From Annona cherimola (Eukaryota; Streptophyta; Magnoliopsida; Magnoliales; Annonaceae), in assembly GCA_030490835.1 (NCBI GenBank), contig CM059972.1, forward strand, positions 36,001,452 to 36,065,451: DNA of 64,000 nt, written 5' to 3'. Position numbers and translations under genes: made by a program. How positions within the stretch are numbered: the first letter of the stretch is position 1; every line of letters begins with the position of its first letter. Below are positions 1-12,070 of the stretch, one piece after another. A model generated the notes under the pieces. The model had not been told where the DNA came from and did no database searches. It saw nothing but the letters and a program-made list of their open reading frames with translations.

Positions 1-65
1 TTATGTTGAAGAAGTTAAGCAAGCAAAGACATTTCAAAAGAGTTTAAGCTCATTTGGCAAGATAA

Positions 66-320
66 AGAGGTCAAGTCGCAAACGAAGTCGACTCCAGCAT
101 CGACTTGGGTCAAGTCCCAGACCAAGTCGAACTAAAAGACAGACTTGGAAAATGAAGAATCCGAAGTCGCACCCGAAGTCGACTCCATATGCGACTTGGG
201 TCAAGTCCAAAGCCAAGTCGACCCGAGGAAGAACTTGAACAGCCTGAGCACAGCCGAAGTCGCACCCGAAGTCAACTCCAGCATGCGACTTGGGCGAAGT
301 CGGTGTTGAAGTTGACTCCA
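66..320. repeat. array of AAGTCG / CGACTT inverted motifs in copia LTR
   Basis: Repeated blocks of the form GAAGTCGACTCC, 4-6 bases, GCGACTTGGG, GTCAAGTC. AGTCGACT is itself a palindrome, so the array can read or fold on both strands. The same array occurs in every copia LTR copy here, in two blocks per LTR (45370-45650 and 45950-46210; 31070-31200 and 31440-31730; 19020-19150 and 24720-25120). It lies upstream of the TATA box, in the U3-like part. Confidence 0.8.
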
Positions 321-329
321 TCTGCGACT

Positions 330-423
330 TGGGGTCATAACGTTCGAATTTTTGAACGTTGGCGCATTTATTACGCGCCAACCAACTCCATAACGTTCAA
401 AATTCTCCCTCCTCTATATATAG
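330..423 (+). promoter_or_regulatory. copia LTR core promoter: two palindromes and TATA box
   Basis: A near-palindrome AACGTTCGAA...TTGAACGTT is followed by TTGGCGC...GCGCCAA and then by TCTATATATAG at 413-423. The arrangement is repeated in the solo LTR (46212-46300) and, reverse complemented, in the 18950-19020 and 31000-31060 copies. TATA position and conservation support a promoter role; the function of the palindromes is not known. Confidence 0.6.
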
Positions 424-995
424 ACACTCAAGCAAACGTTGAAACATACAAGATAGAGCAGAAAAAGAGGGAAGAAGAGCTTCTAAGATTTATATTCTAC
501 TTTCTTCTACATTTGAGTGATCTATACACGTTAAAAGGAAGAACAAGCTTCAACTTGCTGTTTGCTTCAATGCAGAACGATTCATTGCTTCTACGAATTC
601 TTCCTCGAGCTAAAACTTGCTACACAAATCTGTAAAGTGTAGATTTCTTTCATTTCATCTTGTTATTTGGTTTTTGGTGCTTGGTTTGAGTTTGGTGTTT
701 CAAACCGAGTTATAGCAAAGAAGGGTTGTGACTAGAGTGGAACTCATCACCTACTTGTGCTACGTGTTGTATACGCCCCTAGAGCTAGAATCTAGAAGAG
801 AGCGGAGGCTTTAGTTGTATATGCCCCCTAAAGTTGGAATCTAGAAGAGAGAGGGGGCTCGAGTTGTATTCGCGGAATACATAGTGGAACCCAAGTCACA
901 AGGAGCATGAGCTTGGAAGAGTGGAGTAGGGAAGGTTGCTCGAACCACTATAAATCTTGTCTATTATTTTTCATTTCCGCCTTCATTATCTTACT

Positions 996-3900
996 TGTGG
1001 CGCCCCAAACCGAGACGTCACTTCCTTACCTCAAGATCATATTGATTGGTAAATGTGAATCAGGATTGTTGCCCTGATCACACGGCGGGTTCTTAATTAG
1101 ATTTCGTCCAAAATTTTTTTTTTTTCAAATTGTTTCTTTATCCATCCTCATCTATTTTCTTTGTATCTCACTTCCCTCGTCTGGTAAGCAACGATACACT
1201 TGTAATTTCGTCACTTAGCATTTTAATCATACTACATGGTTCCCTTACATACTCATTCATAAACATATCCCCTGACAATTGACATCAATTATATACATCA
1301 TTCATAAAATCTTCAACTCACTTTCTTACATCCCTGATTTACACAACCTGGCCAAACCATAACCATATAAAATTCATTCGTAATTGAATGCTAAGCACTT
1401 ATACTTGTACATACATCATCACATCTTAAAAAAATTCCAAACATATCATTTAGTACACACATGAATACTATATCATACCTTTTTTTCAATTATATCATGT
1501 TCTCCACCCCTTGAGCTTCCCTATACCTGTCTGAGGTTTGGGAAAACAAAATGTGAGTGATGAACTCAGTAAGCAAGCATTTTGCATTTTCATATAAATG
1601 CATTTCTCTCTGTTTGGTAGAAGACTCTTATCAAGAATCAACTATCAACAGGAAGAAACCTTTCATGAAAACCTATCATAAAACTTTGCATTTAAATCCT
1701 TCATAAATCCTATCATTTAAATTGGACATAATTATTTTTCCAAAATAAAATATTTTCATAAATTGTTTTCAAATAGTAATGCCAGAATGGCCACTCTTAA
1801 AGAATTTTAAAACACGTTAAAAAATCAATTTTACAAAATATTTATAATACTTGAGAAAACGTTATTTTCAAGGATATTTCTTGTTAATTGATAAACTACT
1901 TCGGAATCATTTTGTAAATATTTTTATTCCCTTTTCTGGCTTTTATGAACAAAGATAGGCAAACACATTCCGCTTCTATTTTATTTATTGGCATTATATG
2001 CCTCTTCCACATACCATTCTTATCACATTGATGCATAGAAGTGTTTGCACTATCTTTTGAATTTTTAAAATAGTCATCAAATCGTTTTATAATACCAAGT
2101 ATTGAGTGGGTCATTCTTAAAATTCTTTTTGAAAGAAACACATGAGTACAAGACATTTTTCCAAAATATTTCAGTTTCCAAAGAGACTGAAAGTATTTTG
2201 ATAATTTATTTCAAAGCATCTATATAAATCATTTTAAAACATTTATAAGTCATTTCAAATGCCCTATTTATTCACAAATGTCATTATATGAAAAATCGTG
2301 TAATTTTTCTCAAAACCCTTTAGGAACAGAATTCCCAACGTTTATTTTCAAATATCATCTTGAAAGAGAATTAAAGACTCTTTTATCATCAATTCCTTTG
2401 AAATAGCATTTCTAAGAATTGACTTATCTAAAATCATCTTCACGCATATCATTAATACGAAATAAAATCATACCTTCAAAATTTAAGCATGCTTACACTG
2501 AAGCAATGCTAAGACTTTTCATTAAAGTCATATTTTCAAAGATTAAATTTGCTTGATCTGTAAGCAAGCAAAACTTAAAATCAACAATACATATACTTAA
2601 AACAAAATCAATATTCATGAAGGTTCACTTACTCACCTTGTAAGCAATCCTGAAACATCTTAATAATACATGTTCAAATCATTTCAATATTTACTAACAA
2701 AATAGCATTTGAAAATGCTATCTAAAGCATCATTATAAAGCATTTGTAATCATTTCAACTTTCCAAATGAAATCCATATTTTCAAAAGGTTGCTTGCTTA
2801 CCTGAGTCGATCCTTCGTGCTTTCCATCCCTCGCTTTTTCCTCCCCTTCACATATACGTGTCACATGGGTTTAATCCCATATGATCCGTAACATGCTAAC
2901 TTTAAATCATTCTTTCCTTGACATTAGCACTTGTATCTCCCTATAATCAGATATTCATACAAATTTAATACATAGGTTGTTCCTTTCCTTCTATACTTAT
3001 ATTTTATATAGGAATTTCTTGAAATTACTCAAAATATCCTTTCATATCCCATAGCATGCTAATTTTCTATCAAAACTTTATTTAGAATGATAATCAATAT
3101 TTCTTATATCCTTTTTAAATAACCCTTAATATTCACTTTCCTCATTAGTGACGTAATACATACCTACCTATATAGGTATAGCAATCGCTCATCTATTTTA
3201 TTAAATACCCATGTCTAAGGTATTTATTCACTTAAATTTTCAAGAGACTTGCTTATATTCAACTTTTTGAATTTTCATTCAATTTTTTAACAACCACATA
3301 CATATATAATTTAGTGATTGTTTATCTCTTCATTTAATCCTCATGTTTAGAGTTCTAAACTTATGAAATCATTCAAATAGCTTGTTTCCAACCTTTAACA
3401 AGACATGTTTACTCTAAATTTTCGAAAGCTAATTCTTTTCAATTTACCCACCTGTACGTACATATTTGCCATATATTACTCCTACCCTTTCATTTCTTTG
3501 CTTATACATATAAAGAATTATCAACCAACAATTCTTATAATCAACTTAAGGGTTTATATGGAATCTATAGCAAGTTAATTTAAATCAAAATTTCTGGAAT
3601 TTACCTCCTTTTTCCAAAACAGCCCTATATGCTCTCATATTTCCAAATTTCATTTATGAAATGTGCACCTTAACTATACATACATATGATACTATAAATC
3701 AAACATTCTTATAATCATTTATAGGGCTTGTTTATGATTTATAATACCCTAAATTAACACAAAATTTCTGAACTTAAATATAACAGAAATTTAAATCTAT
3801 ACATGATTTAAGCATCCACTTGAGGTATACCCATATATGACATATTTTTTAATTCATTAACCCTTAATGCTTGTAATTCATCATATAACAATTGAATTAA

Positions 3901-6440
3901 ATTAAAATACACAGAAATTTCTTCCTTTCATCCAGATTTCACATCCCCCTTAATTAGGTAGAATTTTATTTATTTTTTCCATGCAGTTTGGACATTCCAT
4001 TAATAGCATGAAATACATATTTTTCTTATGCAAGTCGGACGTCCAATTATGGCATAATTAATTTTTTCTTTCCTCCATATCCTGCTGAATGTTACTTGGG
4101 CAAGAAATTATTAATAAAAATTATATATATATTTATATATCATGCTGCTGAACGTGATTTTAAGCAGGAATTAAATGGCATAAAAAAAACTTATTACACA
4201 TACCTGCTGGACGTGATTTTGGACAAAAATAATTAAAATGAAAATTTTGGTTTATAACATAGCTGCTAAACGTGAATTGGGCAAGAAAAATCAATATGAA
4301 ATTTTTTTTTCCATATCATACTGCTGGACGTGATTTTGGCAGAGAATAAATGATATGAAATTTTTTTTTATATCCGCTATGCTGAACATGAAATGGGATA
4401 TGGAATAAATGACATAAAATCACTGCAATCATACCTGGAATACTGGACGTCTAATTAAACTGGCTAAATATATTTTTCCTCCATGAATTGCTGCTGGACG
4501 TCCTTTGCTGCTCCTTTTCATGCATCTTCCATTTTTTTTATTTCTCTCTTCATCACGTTGAAACCTCTTCTCTATTGCTGCCCCTTGCATATTTATAAGG
4601 AGCTGAAACTGCCCCTTTTTGCCACCATATTTTCATGCAATTTAATTTATTTAATATGTTGGTTTCAAATGCACCGTCCACCTATCCATTTAATCCTCAA
4701 ATCTGGACCGTTGATTGCATTACTTGCTGCCCAAGTTTCCATGCCCCTATGGCCTACCTAGCTGCTCTAATTTCCACCCTATTTTGCTGAAATAAAATTA
4801 TTTTATAAATATTTAATAGCTGCTGAAATGGATGGACGTTCCATGTTGTCCAATGCATTTAATTGCTGCTGCATTTTTCCACCGTTGAAACCATTTGGCC
4901 ATTAATAATCAGCTATGGACGTCCCTAGGTTGCTGCATTTCCATGTAGATTTTTATATTTTTTATTTAATAATAATTGCCCAAAATTTATGCTCATTGTT
5001 GTCCACAATATGCACGTTAATTTAGCTTTATATTATGTCATTTTATGCCATAGAATTCTATTTTAATTCGTGGTCATTTATTTATCCTAATTGTATAAGT
5101 AATTTAATTATATATTTATCATTAAAAAAAATTAAAATATAATGCATATCTCCATTCAATGCATGTCTATCCCCCTTATGTGCTGGTGAACTCAAAGCCA
5201 AGTAAAATAATTTTTTACCAATTTTTAAAAATCCAGAAAATCAGCTCATCTCAACCGTCCTCCTGCCCCTCCTATTCACGTCCAGCTGCTGCCCAATTTT
5301 CCAGCAATATTTCCATTTTTTAAAAATCCCAAAATATGGGTAATTTATACACCTAATTACCCCTTAATTCATATATTAATTTGGTGTTAAAAAAATTAAT
5401 AAAACTCATTACATCAGCATCAAACATGGGACGTCATTTGCATACACAAGATATCCATTTTTCCACCTTTCATGGCAGCTGCAAATCACGAATTTTCTTG
5501 AATTTTTTTCACATAATTAAATGATTATTTATACATCCCAACATGGCAGCTATATATATATACATATTTTATAAAATAAAAAATTCAAAAAATATTCAGC
5601 AACCAGCCCATGAATGTGCTTGCCTTGGACACCTCACCTATGCACACTTGAGCACTCATAGCTTCATCAATTATGGACATTCATTGCTGGGATTTTATTT
5701 GGATATTTTCATTTTATATTAATGCATAAAATACCTTAGAAATGTGCTGCATTTGACACCTCATCTCCCATTAAAACCAAGCCATTACGCATTGTACTCT
5801 AGCCTTAATGGAAAGGTACTTTTGAGGTGCAATAGTCAACCATATACACCTTTTCTAATGCAGGAATTTTCCCCATATAATTTACTTAATCTAAACCTTA
5901 TAAAATTTACATCTCATAATTTCATTCAACCGTTTCAAATTTCATCTCAATCCGAGTTTCCTAGCTCCCGTTATAGCCGTTTGAATTTAACGGTTGGAAT
6001 TGAGATGTGATCAATAAATCATAACACTAATTCCATCAAGGATTTTCATAACTCAATAATCTCATGGCATCAAGCCCAACATCATCAACTACCATTTAAA
6101 ATTTCACCTGAATCCGCCTTACAGGCGTTGAGTTATGAGTTTTCTAATGTTTTCCAACATAATTCCACAATTTCCATTTTAATCTCCATTAATTAACTCA
6201 TGGAAATTAAACTAAACATTCATGCCACATTAGCATGTTTTAATCCTCATTATGCCCCTTTAGTCACCTTGACTCATATTAGGTTCCGGCGATTAAATTT
6301 TTAATTACCATTCTTAGTGGAACCCTAATTGCAAAATATTATAAAATCCTAAAATCATCCATACTTCATTTAATTTACATAGAAATCACTTGTATATATC
6401 CAATACAAACATTGGACCCTACTTAGGTTGGGGTTTCACA
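996..6440 (-). mobile_element. long Ty3/gypsy LTR 'A' (3' LTR by polypurine tract)
   Basis: On the minus strand this LTR begins TGTGAAACCCC at 6440 and ends GGGGCGCCACA at 996. A polypurine tract lies immediately outside 6440, which makes it the 3' LTR of a minus-strand element. At about 5.4 kb it is long for an LTR. Its first ~120 bp and general architecture match LTRs B1, B2, C and D, but the middle is diverged and it lacks the GC-rich block of the others. It contains a putative micro-exon at 2802-2845 and a strong acceptor (polypyrimidine then CCTCAG, minus strand) at 1531-1532. There is no coding capacity. Confidence 0.8.
3975..4455 (-). repeat. diverged tandem repeat, period about 60 bp, in LTR A
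   Basis: At least six units begin with a CTGCTGGACGTGATTTTGG-like core (near 4081, 4142, 4204, 4262, 4320, 4380) and continue with an AT-rich tail containing AATGGCATAA or AATGATATGAAA. Two weaker units precede them. The unit length stays close to 60 bp although the sequences are diverged, so the array is old. Confidence 0.6.
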
Positions 6441-6458
6441 ATCCTCCCCCCTTATAAC
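6441..6458 (-). other. polypurine tract of gypsy element A
   Basis: On the minus strand the sequence reads AAGGGGGGAGGAT directly before the LTR start TGTGAAACC. A little further upstream lies AGGTTTCGGGACGAAACC, like the purine-tract region of plant chromoviruses. This would prime plus-strand DNA synthesis and fixes the polarity of LTR A. Confidence 0.75.
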
Positions 6459-6775
6459 AGGTTTCGTCCCGAAACCTATTACATTGCAAATATCGGGGTA
6501 AGGCTCATATAAAATTACTAATTCATCATCTTCCTCCAATATTTCAATGGTTCACTACGCTTCCACTGCGCTACTCTATCTTAGTAGCATTTTTAGCCTT
6601 GGTCCATTAGACTTATCACTTATCTCTACTATTCCTTGTTCACACCTAGGTTTCTCATTGACATTTGCCCTTCTATTGTGTCATTTCACACTATTTTTCC
6701 TTATACATGGAGAAATTGCATCATTTCCCATCTTATCATAGGGTAAGTTTTAAGTTACCCATTCATTCGTAAAAA
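6459..6775 (-). other. decayed internal region of gypsy element A
   Basis: This is internal sequence between the polypurine tract and the hAT insertion. No frame gives recognisable integrase or chromodomain residues. It is labelled by position only. Confidence 0.4.
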
Positions 6776-6823
6776 TCTATAGCTAGGGGTGCAACTCGGG
6801 CTCATGAAACTCGGGTTCACCTC

Positions 6824-6895
6824 AACCCTAACCCTAACCCTATTTGTAAAACTTCAACCCTAACCTTATTTGTAAACCTCAACCCTAACCCTATT
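6824..6895 (+). repeat. telomere-like CCCTAA repeats inside the hAT end
   Basis: AACCCTAACCCTAACCCTA lies at 6824-6842, then two degenerate units of TTTGTAAAACTTCAACCCTAACC type. The repeats are subterminal to the hAT inverted repeat and too short for a telomere remnant; they look like a local subterminal expansion. Confidence 0.6.
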
Positions 6896-7580
6896 TTTGA
6901 AATTCGGGCTTGGGTTGAGTTTCGGGTTGACATTCTCCTATTAATATGTCTTTGTTACTTATCCTATATATGATTTTTATCACAAACCTATTGTATAAAA
7001 AAGTTTAAAAATAATTTATTATACGAAAGCAAGAAAAATTCAAATACCGCGTCAGAGTAGAAAGAAAGAAACCTGTTTTGAGTCTTCTCTTTGCATCAAG
7101 TAGAATAATAGCTGTATTTTGGAGAACGTAGAAGTACATCCGTTTTTCATTCTGCAATTTAACACCAATATCACAACTATATACATCAATATTACCATCC
7201 AATTGTAAGATAAACTTTATCACATCAATTACAATAAAATAAAATCATTCAAAAACCACAAAATCTCAAGTTGAATAAGATTATATTAATTCAAGTATCA
7301 AGCTCCAAATCACAACATCCAAGTTAACTCCAAGAGAACAACACAAGTCTTAAGTTTGAATAACTAAATTACAACAAATAGTATAACACAATAGAAATAA
7401 ACATTTTTATCTTTAACTGTTGTGGTCATTGCCTTTGTCTTGCATTATTACCATACGTCAAGCCAAATTCTTCTTTCCTAAAAGAAAAAGAAAAAATTCA
7501 ATGTTATATTGTATAATTGAACTTAAAGAGTATATATATGTATATATATTTTCAAAGATATAACTAATACCTCTTTTAAG

Positions 7581-7829
7581 TTAATTGTTTGATGGAAGAG
7601 GAGGTAAAGAAGAACATGTGGATGTTTCATCAGCTTCCTCTGAAAGATAAATATTTGTTAGAAAATAATATTAAATGTAAGTCAAATAATTGAAGCATAG
7701 AAAAATATACATTACCTCTTGCACATTTGTGAGATCAACCGTATTGGAGGCAGTTGGTATATTTTTTATTTGCTCACTGTTGATTTCTGGCTCGCTAATC
7801 TTGTCTTGCATATTACTTGGACTATCCAT
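7581..7829 (-). pseudogene. hAT transposase, two 5' exons only
   Basis: On the minus strand an ATG at 7829-7827 opens a 38-codon exon ending ...DLTNVQE at 7716, directly followed by a GTAATG donor. After an intron, an acceptor TTTCAGAG precedes GAA at 7637, continuing in phase as EADETSTCSSLPPLPSNN and then TAA (7583-7581). The acidic N-terminus followed by an LPP...SNN segment resembles the region before the BED zinc finger in plant RICESLEEPER-like hAT transposases (from memory of the family, not searched). The finger and catalytic domain are missing. The stop may be a mutation, or the exon may end at the GTATTAG donor just beyond. Confidence 0.5.
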
Positions 7830-8639
7830 TTTGAAATGATGACTTAAATATCATATATAAAAAAAATTAGAAATTGTCCATGTGAATTTCAATAGTTCTA
7901 CTCATTTCATAGCAATAACAAACTATTTTAAAAATCAAAATATTAACCAATGCATATCAAGTTATCAACAATTAACATAAACACAAACAAATGAAATAAT
8001 TTTTCAAATTGGAAAAATATTTAAAATGTAACCATTCAAGCTATAGGAATACTTTTTCAAAAAAGGCAAAACAAGTGCATCTTTTTCAGCACTAAAGCAC
8101 ATGTTTCTAATTTTCCATTTATACAGTTTCTATTTACTTTATTTCTAACAATTAATTCTTAGGTAATTAATGATGTTTTCATTTTTTTATTTCTAAAAAT
8201 TTATTCTACCTACATATAATCCCATTACATGAAATTTTCCCCCTCCCTTTTGCTCTCATTTTCAAATAGGGTTTCATTACACTGGCTTTAGTTTGAAAAA
8301 GACTAAAAAATAGTTTTTTAAAATGGGTTTTAGAGGATCATGACTCCCTGTTAGAAATGATAGTTTTTATCCAAATTTTATCTATTTTATTTTTATTCAA
8401 TTTAGTGTTGATAGTTTTATACACGACGGACACAGATTTCTTTTTATTTTTCTCAAATTTTATTAAAATCCCTAAAAGCCATTTAGTTTATAAAAATGTG
8501 ATAAGTAATCGTAACTGGATATATGAGTCAAAATCAAGTCATTCTGAGTTCACAAAATCACACGTGAAAGGGTAACTAGACGCGGTGAAGAGGTATCAAA
8601 TACAACTATCTTTCATCTCGCACCACATGCATTGGATGT

Positions 8640-9240
8640 GAGCAGAAGAAACCAAGCCACAAATTTTTTTAAAAAAATATCAAGAACAAAAATGTTACCG
8701 GGACAGGTAGATAGCGCCGGGACAGGTGTTGCCGTGCTGGAGCAGGGACAGGGGCAGCCGGGCAGGTGGCGACGTAGGCGAGAGGCGGACGGACCAGGCG
8801 AGACGGCGACGTAGGCAAGCAAGATGAACGAGTGGTGACTTCGGTAGTTCAGCGAGAGGCAGACAGATAGACGGACTAGGCGGGCAAATGGAAGTTGCGG
8901 CCTGCACAAAGACTGCTGAAAGCAGAGAAGAAAAGGCCGAAACTTAAGCTTGAAAATGCGAGCATGAAAATGGAGGTCTTGCAGCTTGCCTGTACTTAGG
9001 AAATCTGGAAGTCTGGATGCGAAAGCTTAAGCTTGAAAATGCGAGCGCAAAAATGGAGGTCTTGCGGGCTTGCGGCTTGCCTGGACTCTGGAAATCTGGA
9101 TGCGAAAAAGACGAAAGGAAGAGCAGTAGAGACAGAGCACGCTGTTGCCGCAATTCTGCAAGAAAGCAACCCTGGCACGTTCTGGGCTTTGGCAAAGCTG
9201 CTGAAGTGCTGTGATGCTGACCTGCTGATGTTGATGTATA
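8640..9240 (-). other. GC-rich leader or promoter region of the hAT, with tandem duplication
   Basis: A GC-rich stretch stands out from the AT-rich surroundings, with repeated GGCGACGTAGGCGAG-type units at 8765-8815. At about 8943-9107 an ~83-bp unit starting TTAAGCTTGAAAATGCGAGC occurs twice. It lies upstream of the transposase ATG, so a 5' leader or promoter is the simplest reading. Short frames on both strands overlap each other and show no family motif. Confidence 0.45.
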
Positions 9241-9432
9241 TATAAAATAATAATATATCTAAAATTAACCTCGGGTTTACAGGGTTCAGGCTTGCCTGAA
9301 CCCGAGACCGTTTTCTGTTTGAATTCGGTCTGGGTTCGGGCCGAAAAAATCAAGTTTTCAACACCGCCCTCTGTCGGGTTCGGCGGGCCAGGTTCAGGCC
9401 GAACCGGCCTGAGTTGCACCCCTATCTATTGC

Positions 9433-11408
9433 AATCATTTTCCCATATCATCATACATAATACATTCATTTTATAATATAGAGCAAAACTTGATCTCATA
9501 TATAGTTTCATACATGTCTTAGCAAAAGACATTTTTGCTAAGCTATCCATTCTTTCTCCTCCCATAATGTCTACCGTTAGATTTTACCATCATAGACTAT
9601 CTATTAGGAATACCGGTGCTAAACCAGTCTAAAATATTTTCTTCCTCATTTCCCTTTCCAGTTTCCATAAACTAGTAAGGGTCCTTATCATTTTCAAATT
9701 TTTCTAACCTCATTTTTTTATGAATATCATAGAGAAATAATTTCTCTCGTACTTATCTTCTGATCACATCAGAATTCAAGACATGTTTATGGTACCATAT
9801 GTGTAATTCTTCTTTTCTTTCTATGCATGTTAACTAGACATGTTTTGCTACACTTTTCTACAATAATTTGCAGAGATTTCCTATCAGTTATAGCTATCGG
9901 TTGAGTAAACCTTTCTTGTTCCTTTCTTTTCCTACATCAAGTTCCTTAATTTTCAGCGGCAAGTTATCCTTGCCCTGACTATACATGTTGGTAATTAACA
10001 TGTATTGCATCCTGATGTCCTATTGGAAGATATTTCTTAACAAATTTTTCCAGATTACCTTCTTTGGTTATGACATAATAATCATTTAGGGTTTCCTATT
10101 ACTTATAAGCATTTCCAATTCATGCTTGGACATTACATTTCACTACATGCTCAAACCTTGAACATGTTCTTAGGTTCAGTCTTCCATTGCTGAGTCTGAA
10201 TAAAATCCGATTCACCTGAGAACTTACGTGGATACTAAGCTAGAAAGGCATCAATAACCTTTCCATTTACTTCTATCTAATCATTATCAATCTTTAAGGG
10301 TTTGGGTACTAGGTTAAAATTTATTACCTCTACCGTTTTATCATTTCCATCTGCTTCTAATTGGTCCTATTGGGTATTTTCCCAAAGGCCATGTATTATT
10401 CCTCTGTCTAAGCTGCACAATCTTGGGCGACTTACTTCATAGTTCTTTCTAAGGTTGCGGTTATCCTTTACTCTTTCTACCTGTGAGATATTACTCTTAG
10501 CGGTAACACCTCAAGTCCTTTGACTTAGGGTTTATAGTTACCCGTCGTTAGTCAGCTTATGGACTCACTTGTCCTGGTCGTTTAGATTTGCTACTAGCTT
10601 CTCTTCTTCCTTGTTGACTCATATCAGCAACTGTCTTTCCCTTGTTCAAAACTAAGGTAATAAGCATGTTGTAGAATGCATCATATAACATTATGTCAAT
10701 AACATTTCTCATTATAATATTCATTCATATCACACATAGTCAACATGATCATTTCTAATCATAGAATCATCATACATAGTCAATAACATAATCTAGAAAG
10801 GTCAATGATCTTTCCTTTTTCATATACATTTAGCACTTGAATAAAATCAAATGCATTCATAGTTTCATAGTATCAAACATCATACATTAGGAGTAAAAAA
10901 GAACTCCCTTTTTCCTACCTCTCTCATTTCTACCTGCACATTTCCTGGTGTAAGGTTGCTTTTCCCTACACATACAGATTATATTTGCATAATATGTCAT
11001 TTTATCATGAACATAATTCTAGACTAAAATCACTTAGAAAGTTAGCACCTTGGTGCCTTCCATATGTCACCATGGCTCTATACCTTAAACATATGTTTCA
11101 TATAGCACAGTCTCGTGCTATCTTATGTGAGGTATAGTCTACCTTAGGTAAGGGGGTCTCTATGTAGGGTTACATAACTCCTTAGCTGTTCTGATTCCCC
11201 TTTTTATCCTTTTTCTTTCCTTAAATAACCATATTCTTATGTCACAATGACGCACAATATAAGGCATTACATATCGTATATGCCTTATAACCTCGATCTA
11301 TCTCTTGCATCATTTTCCATTTTTCTTCTATATCTGTCCATCAATCTTTGCTGAAATATCATCTTTATGATATCAAGCCTTTGCTTTTTATGCCTATTAC
11401 CAATCCAT
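9433..11408 (-). other. decayed internal region of gypsy element(s) A/B
   Basis: About 2 kb without a frame above background. I could not recognise gag, protease, reverse transcriptase or integrase motifs on either strand. It joins the 3' side of element A to the 5' side of element B1. The exact junction cannot be placed. Confidence 0.4.
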
Positions 11409-11504
11409 ATTCTGATACCAACTTTTGTGACATCAGACCTATCCTTTCATCATCCTTTATTTTCTCCTTCTCCCGCCTATTTAGCAATCCTTGCTCTGAT
11501 ACCA
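11409..11504 (-). other. primer-binding site (initiator Met tRNA) and its 84-bp duplicate
   Basis: The minus strand reads TGGTATCAGAGC at 11504-11493, complementary to the 3' end of plant initiator tRNA-Met, five bases outside LTR B1. A second copy, TGGTATCAGAAT, lies at 11420-11409, exactly 84 bp away. The spacer carries GGCGGGAGAAGGAGAAAATAAA as in element D. This fixes B1 as a 5' LTR on the minus strand. Confidence 0.8.
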
Positions 11505-12070
11505 ACAATTATAACGCCCCGAACCGAGACGTCACTTCCTTACCTCAAGATCCTATCGATTGGTAAATGTGAATCAGGATTGTTGCCTTGATCACGCGGT
11601 GGGTTCTTAATTGGAATACGTCCAAATTTTTTTCGTTTATTCATCTGTCAACATTCATAACTTGACATGACAATCATCACACATTGTGGCATTTTACTTG
11701 TAATAAAATTTATCATTTTACTCATAACATCCTTTCATGCCTGTCATTATTCACGGAATCATTGTACACATCATACTTGCATACATTTAGTCATTGACTC
11801 ACATGAAACTTAGAATTCTAACTAAGTTCATATACACAATTAGCTTACCTTAGCATATTCATGCTTTTCCATTCCTCATAGCCTTCAAGGCTATCATCAT
11901 GTACCTTCCACCACGTCTTAGGTTCACAACCTTCTGAGTTTCCTCGGTACTTGTCTAAGGGTTGGGAAAACAAAACGTGAGTGACAACTTAGTAAGCAAG
12001 CATTTTATCTGTAAGGCAAGGCTTCCTTGAAAACCTTTTTCATAAACATCAGGAATATCTTTTTTCCTGA

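Larger units (their letters stand above)
1..995 (+). mobile_element. Ty1/copia LTR, partial (left end outside window)
   Basis: Matches the solo copia LTR at 45232-46947 from about position 45890 onward: the same GTCGACTCC/CGACTTGGG blocks, the same TATA box (413-423), and the same run ending in 'gaaccactataaatcttgtc'. The match stops at about 990-995, where a gypsy LTR begins with TGTGGCGCC, so the copia LTR is both cut by the window edge and interrupted on its right. Its remaining 3' part is not found elsewhere in the window. The reading frames across it are shadows of the repeat array, not genes. Confidence 0.85.
6784..9424 (-). mobile_element. hAT-family DNA transposon, decayed
   Basis: The ends are inverted repeats: TAGGGGTGCAACTCGGG at 6784, and the complement of TAGGGGTGCAACTCAGG at 9424. 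The flanks are an 8-bp target duplication, tctatagc (6776-6783) and tctattgc (9425-9432), with one mismatch. Eight-base duplications and this terminal motif are typical of plant hAT elements. Subterminal repeats of the CGGGTTC type occur at both ends. Two 5' transposase exons survive on the minus strand, but no BED finger, catalytic core or dimerisation region is visible, so the element is non-autonomous now. It sits inside the gypsy internal region. Confidence 0.88.

Noticed and set aside
34..635. Frames of 115 and 148 codons near the left edge as genes
   Set aside because: They are translations of the AAGTCG repeat array of a copia LTR; the same 'protein' reappears at 46007-46257 and 45364-45621.
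5744..6010. 88-codon frame repeated at 16700-16966 as a conserved gene
   Set aside because: The two frames are similar only because both lie in the shared 1.29-kb LTR A block; no gene-like signals and no start context.
6824..6842. Telomere or chromosome-end remnant
   Set aside because: Only three perfect units, located inside the terminal region of a hAT element.
8613..9419. Several overlapping frames on both strands as possible genes
   Set aside because: They overlap each other in opposite strands, have low-complexity Ser/Pro/Arg composition from GC-rich repeats, and show no domain.
11493..11504. tRNA-Met related gene fragment
   Set aside because: Only the 12 bases complementary to the tRNA 3' end are present, beside an LTR end; it is a primer-binding site.
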